Shown: positions 4,050 to 6,689 of the stretch, piece by piece
Position numbering within the stretch: position 1 is the first letter of the stretch
How the letters are laid out: each line of letters begins with the position of its first letter
NCBI GenBank assembly: GCA_012522705.1
Contig: JAAYJY010000031.1
Location: 1 to 6,689 of the forward strand
Direction of reading: 5' to 3'
Source: Syntrophomonadaceae bacterium
GTDB taxonomy: Bacteria > Bacillota > Syntrophomonadia > Syntrophomonadales > Syntrophomonadaceae
DNA: 6,689 nt
Position numbers and translations under genes: made by a program
Notes under the pieces: generated by a model
What the model saw: only the letters and a program-made list of their open reading frames with translations
Told to the model about the DNA's origin: nothing
The model's database searches: none

Positions 4050-6689
4050 TTACAACGTCCGGGCTATTTCTTCCATAGTATAGGCTTCAATGATGTCGCC
4101 TTCCTTGAGATCATTGAAATCCCGGACCCCCATACCACATTCGTAGCCTTCCATTACTTCCTTGACATCATCCTTAAAACGTTTCAGGGAATTCAGTTTG
4201 CCTTCATAAACTATCACCGAGTCGCGCAACACCCTGATGTCTGCGTTCCTTTGCATCTTGCCGTCAATAATATATGAGCCGGCCACGACCCCCGCATTGG
4301 GGACCTTGAACGTCTGCCGTACCTCGGCCCGACCCAGGTATTTCTCCCGGTATTCTGGCTCCAGCAAGCCTTCCATGGCTTTCCTGACATCGTCGATGGC
4401 TTCATAGATCACCCGATACATGCGAATATCGATGTTCTCTTCCTCGCCATATTTACGGGCTTTGATATCAGGCCGAACATTGAACCCGATTATGATGGCG
4501 TTGGAAGCCGAAGCCAGCATAACGTCGGTTTCGGTAACTGCTCCCACGGCAGAATGGATCACGTTGACTTTGACCTCACTGGTGCTCAATCGCAGCAGAG
4601 ATTGGGCTAGGGCTTCGATGGATCCCTGCACATCTCCTTTGATTATTAGGTTGAGTTCCTTTATACCCGTATTTTGCATCTGCTTGAAGAAATCATCCAG
4701 GGAAATTCTACTGCTTTGTTTCTGATCCTCCAGTTTCTTTTCATTCAGCCTCAGCCCGGCAATTTCTTTGGCGATCTTTTCATCGGTAACCAAGACTCTC
4801 TCGCCCACCTCCGGTACATCCGACCATCCGGTTATCTCCACCGGCATGGATGGATAGGCCAGGTCCACCCGGCGACTTCTGAAGTCAGTCATAGCCCTAA
4901 CCTTGCACCAGGTCAGACCACAGACGATGAAGTCCCCGACTTTCAACGTCCCTTTTTGGACCAGGACCGTAGCCACGGCACCCTTGCCCTTATCGAGCTG
5001 GGCTTCTATTACCACACCTTCGGCAGGGCGGTTAGGATTGGCCTTCAGTTCCTGCATCTCAGCCAATAGGGCCGTCATATCCAGCAAATTCTCGATGCCC
5101 ATGCCGGTCTTCGCCGATACGGGGATAAACATCGTATCCCCTCCCCATTCCTCGGCGACGATATTGTACTCAGTAAGCTGCTGCATTACTTTATCCGGAT
5201 TGACCTCCGGTTTGTCCATCTTGTTCAATGCTACCAGGAAAGGCACTTTAGCCGCCTTTATATGGTTTATGGCTTCGATTGTCTGCGGCATTACCCCATC
5301 GTCGGCAGCTACTACCAAAACCACGATATCGGTAAGATTGGCGCCCCGGGCTCGCATCGCTGTAAATGCTTCGTGGCCTGGAGTGTCTATAAAGGTTATG
5401 AATTTACCATTATCCATCTTGATCTGATAAGCGCCGATATGTTGGGTTATACCCCCAGCTTCACCGGAAACTACATCGGCGTGGCGTACCCTATCCAACA
5501 AGGATGTCTTGCCATGATCAACATGACCCATAACAGTGACGATGGGCGGTCTGGATACCAGACTTTCCGGGGTATCCACGATTTCTTCAAGGATCTGTTC
5601 TTCCTCGCTTATTTCCCTTTCCACCTCAATATCGAGAAGGGAGCCCAGGATCTCTACGGTTTCAAAATCTATATCCTGATTGATGGTAGCCATGATACCC
5701 AGCTCCATCAGTTTCTTCACTATCTCACCCGTGCCCTTGCCCGTCATCTCGGCCAGTTCACGAACCTGGATGGAATCTCCCACCAGGATTTTATCCGGTG
5801 TCTGAAAGACCTGTTCTTCTTTCTTTTTCCGGTGTTTGCCTTTTCTCACGGGACGGCTGTAATCCTTGGTGGCCGGCTGCTGTTTCTGTCCCAAAGGTTT
5901 TTTGACAGCTTTGTCCTTGCCCTGGAAACTCGGCTTGCGGGCACCTTCCCCCTGTGGCCGGGCTGCTCCGCCGCCTCTATTGTCTATTCCCTTTTTAGCC
6001 TCGCCTCCCAAGGGCTTCTTGCCGGGCATGCCGGTTCCGGTCTGCGGACGCCGTTCCTGGCCTCGCGGCGCTCCTCCCCCTGCCGGACGAGGTCCCGTCC
6101 CCGTCTGGGGAGTCGGGCGCCGGTCCTGACCACCGGAGGGACGCGGACCTGTTCCAGGTCTGGGGGCCGGACGTCTCTCCTGGCCTCCAGAGGGAGCAGG
6201 TCTTCTTTCCTCAGGGCCGGCCGGACGAGGTCTGCCTGTGCCTGTAGCTGGCGGGGCTTGCCCGGGTCTGGTTGCCTGAGTGGGCTTGGGCGAAACTGGG
6301 CGGCTGGCCTGATTACCTGGTTGGACGGGGCGGGCAGAATCCTGAGGCCGAGCCGGAGAATCGGTTGGCCTGCCGGTACGAACGGGAGCAGACCTCTGAT
6401 CAGTTCGGGCCGGGAAGTCTTTCCGTTCAGACGGCCGGGCAGAGGGGGCCGATGGTCTAGGTTTGGCTGGTTGGGTCGATGGTTCCGCCTTAGCAACTGG
6501 CTGTCCCGTTTTGGGTTGGTTCGGCACCCGTGGACGTGATTGTTCTTGTTCCCGGGCGATTGGTTTGGCCGCCCCAGCGGTCGCCTTGCCGGCAGGCTTG
6601 GCTGGAGTCTTGCGTGTGTCCGATTCCGGCTCTCGGCCCAACCGCTTTCTTACCCATGCCACTTGCGATTCTTCCATAGTACTCATATG
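4050..6689 (-). CDS. infB: Translation initiation factor IF-2 (5' end outside the window)
   Basis: IF2 is the GTPase that brings fMet-tRNA to the 30S subunit and promotes subunit joining. Of 879 visible residues, 1-18 (HMSTMEESQVAWVRKRLG) look like the end of the first IF2_N domain. About 19-275 is a Pro/Arg/Gly/Ala-rich linker, ending in a basic patch KGKHRKKK. A second IF2_N domain spans about 300-355. The G domain has GHVDHGKT (388-395), GGITQHIGA (412-420), DTPGH (435-439), NKMD (489-492) and SAK (525-527). Domain C1 includes IIKGDVQGSIEAL (682-694). The fMet-tRNA-binding C2 domain ends with GYECGMGVRDFNDLKEGDII (848-867). The ATG at 6684-6686 is probably internal: Gram-positive IF2s have a conserved N-H-M motif here, and the preceding codon CAT gives that His. 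About 40-50 residues are therefore missing. It heads the genes seen here, 37 nt before rbfA. Confidence 0.97.
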   Translation of the reverse strand, partial: HMSTMEESQVAWVRKRLGREPESDTRKTPAKPAGKATAGAAKPIAREQEQSRPRVPNQPKTGQPVAKAEPSTQPAKPRPSAPSARPSERKDFPARTDQRSAPVRTGRPTDSPARPQDSARPVQPGNQASRPVSPKPTQATRPGQAPPATGTGRPRPAGPEERRPAPSGGQERRPAPRPGTGPRPSGGQDRRPTPQTGTGPRPAGGGAPRGQERRPQTGTGMPGKKPLGGEAKKGIDNRGGGAARPQGEGARKPSFQGKDKAVKKPLGQKQQPATKDYSRPVRKGKHRKKKEEQVFQTPDKILVGDSIQVRELAEMTGKGTGEIVKKLMELGIMATINQDIDFETVEILGSLLDIEVEREISEEEQILEEIVDTPESLVSRPPIVTVMGHVDHGKTSLLDRVRHADVVSGEAGGITQHIGAYQIKMDNGKFITFIDTPGHEAFTAMRARGANLTDIVVLVVAADDGVMPQTIEAINHIKAAKVPFLVALNKMDKPEVNPDKVMQQLTEYNIVAEEWGGDTMFIPVSAKTGMGIENLLDMTALLAEMQELKANPNRPAEGVVIEAQLDKGKGAVATVLVQKGTLKVGDFIVCGLTWCKVRAMTDFRSRRVDLAYPSMPVEITGWSDVPEVGERVLVTDEKIAKEIAGLRLNEKKLEDQKQSSRISLDDFFKQMQNTGIKELNLIIKGDVQGSIEALAQSLLRLSTSEVKVNVIHSAVGAVTETDVMLASASNAIIIGFNVRPDIKARKYGEEENIDIRMYRVIYEAIDDVRKAMEGLLEPEYREKYLGRAEVRQTFKVPNAGVVAGSYIIDGKMQRNADIRVLRDSVIVYEGKLNSLKRFKDDVKEVMEGYECGMGVRDFNDLKEGDIIEAYTMEEIARTL
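6021..6242 (-). repeat. Degenerate in-frame repeats in the IF2 linker
   Basis: Visible residues 150-223 of IF2 consist of imperfect copies of a unit like RRPxPxxGTGPRPxGGQ(D/E). ERRPAPSGGQ, ERRPAPRPGTGPRPSGGQ, DRRPTPQTGTGPRPAGG and ERRPQTGTGMPG follow one another. The copies vary in length and have diverged at the DNA level. They belong to a low-complexity, presumably disordered and positively charged linker between the N-terminal and GTPase parts. Confidence 0.7.

Noticed and set aside
5984..6496. Minus-strand open frame of 170 codons in another frame of the infB linker
   Set aside because: It is a frame shadow of the low-complexity linker. Its Pro/Arg/Leu-rich product resembles nothing known, and the infB frame is intact throughout.
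5262..6539. Long plus-strand open frame (425 codons) opposite infB
   Set aside because: It is antisense to unmistakable IF2 sequence. It stays open because the GC-rich Pro/Arg/Gly linker codons give few stops on the other strand. The product is low-complexity Ser/Arg/Gly/Leu sequence without a recognisable domain, and no ribosome binding site was noted.
1..6689. A novel defence, mobile or biosynthetic system
   Set aside because: Every gene is a recognisable core translation or RNA-metabolism gene in a standard order. No transposase, integrase, direct-repeat array, tRNA or unknown gene is present.

Overview
This window is a contiguous piece of a bacterial core translation and RNA-metabolism operon, read entirely on the minus strand. 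In transcription order (high to low coordinate) it holds infB (5' end cut by the window), rbfA, nrnA, truB, ribF, rpsO and pnp (3' end cut by the window). The order infB-rbfA-nrnA-truB-ribF-rpsO-pnp, strong AGGAGG-type ribosome binding sites, a DHH-family NrnA, an 89-residue S15 and an IF2 of the Gram-positive type point to a Firmicutes genome, most likely class Clostridia. The moderate GC content and motif flavour would fit a syntrophic or peptococcus-like lineage, but that placement is only an impression.

Layout: 4050-6689 is infB, with a roughly 255-residue Pro/Arg/Gly-rich linker before the conserved GTPase body. 3635-4012 is rbfA, 2677-3642 nrnA (8 nt overlap with rbfA) and 1783-2676 truB (GTG start directly after the nrnA stop). 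765-1721 is ribF. 537-764 is a non-coding interval with a good sigma-A-type promoter and a leader of about 160 nt in front of rpsO (267-536). A perfect 13-bp hairpin overlaps the rpsO stop codon, and pnp follows at 1-212.

The genes work together in making and maturing the translation machinery. IF2 recruits initiator tRNA, RbfA matures the 30S subunit, TruB modifies U55 of tRNA, S15 nucleates 30S assembly, and NrnA and PNPase degrade RNA down to nucleotides. RibF makes FMN and FAD and is a common passenger at this locus. The rpsO promoter and the hairpin suggest that rpsO and pnp form a partly independent transcription unit, as in other bacteria.

I found no undescribed system, mobile element, CRISPR array or RNA gene. 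The points that deserve attention are regulatory or annotational. pnp has no ATG, GTG or TTG start and probably begins with ATC. The rpsO-pnp junction hairpin includes the rpsO stop codon. The rpsO leader can pair with its own Shine-Dalgarno sequence. The ATG near the window edge in infB is almost certainly internal.
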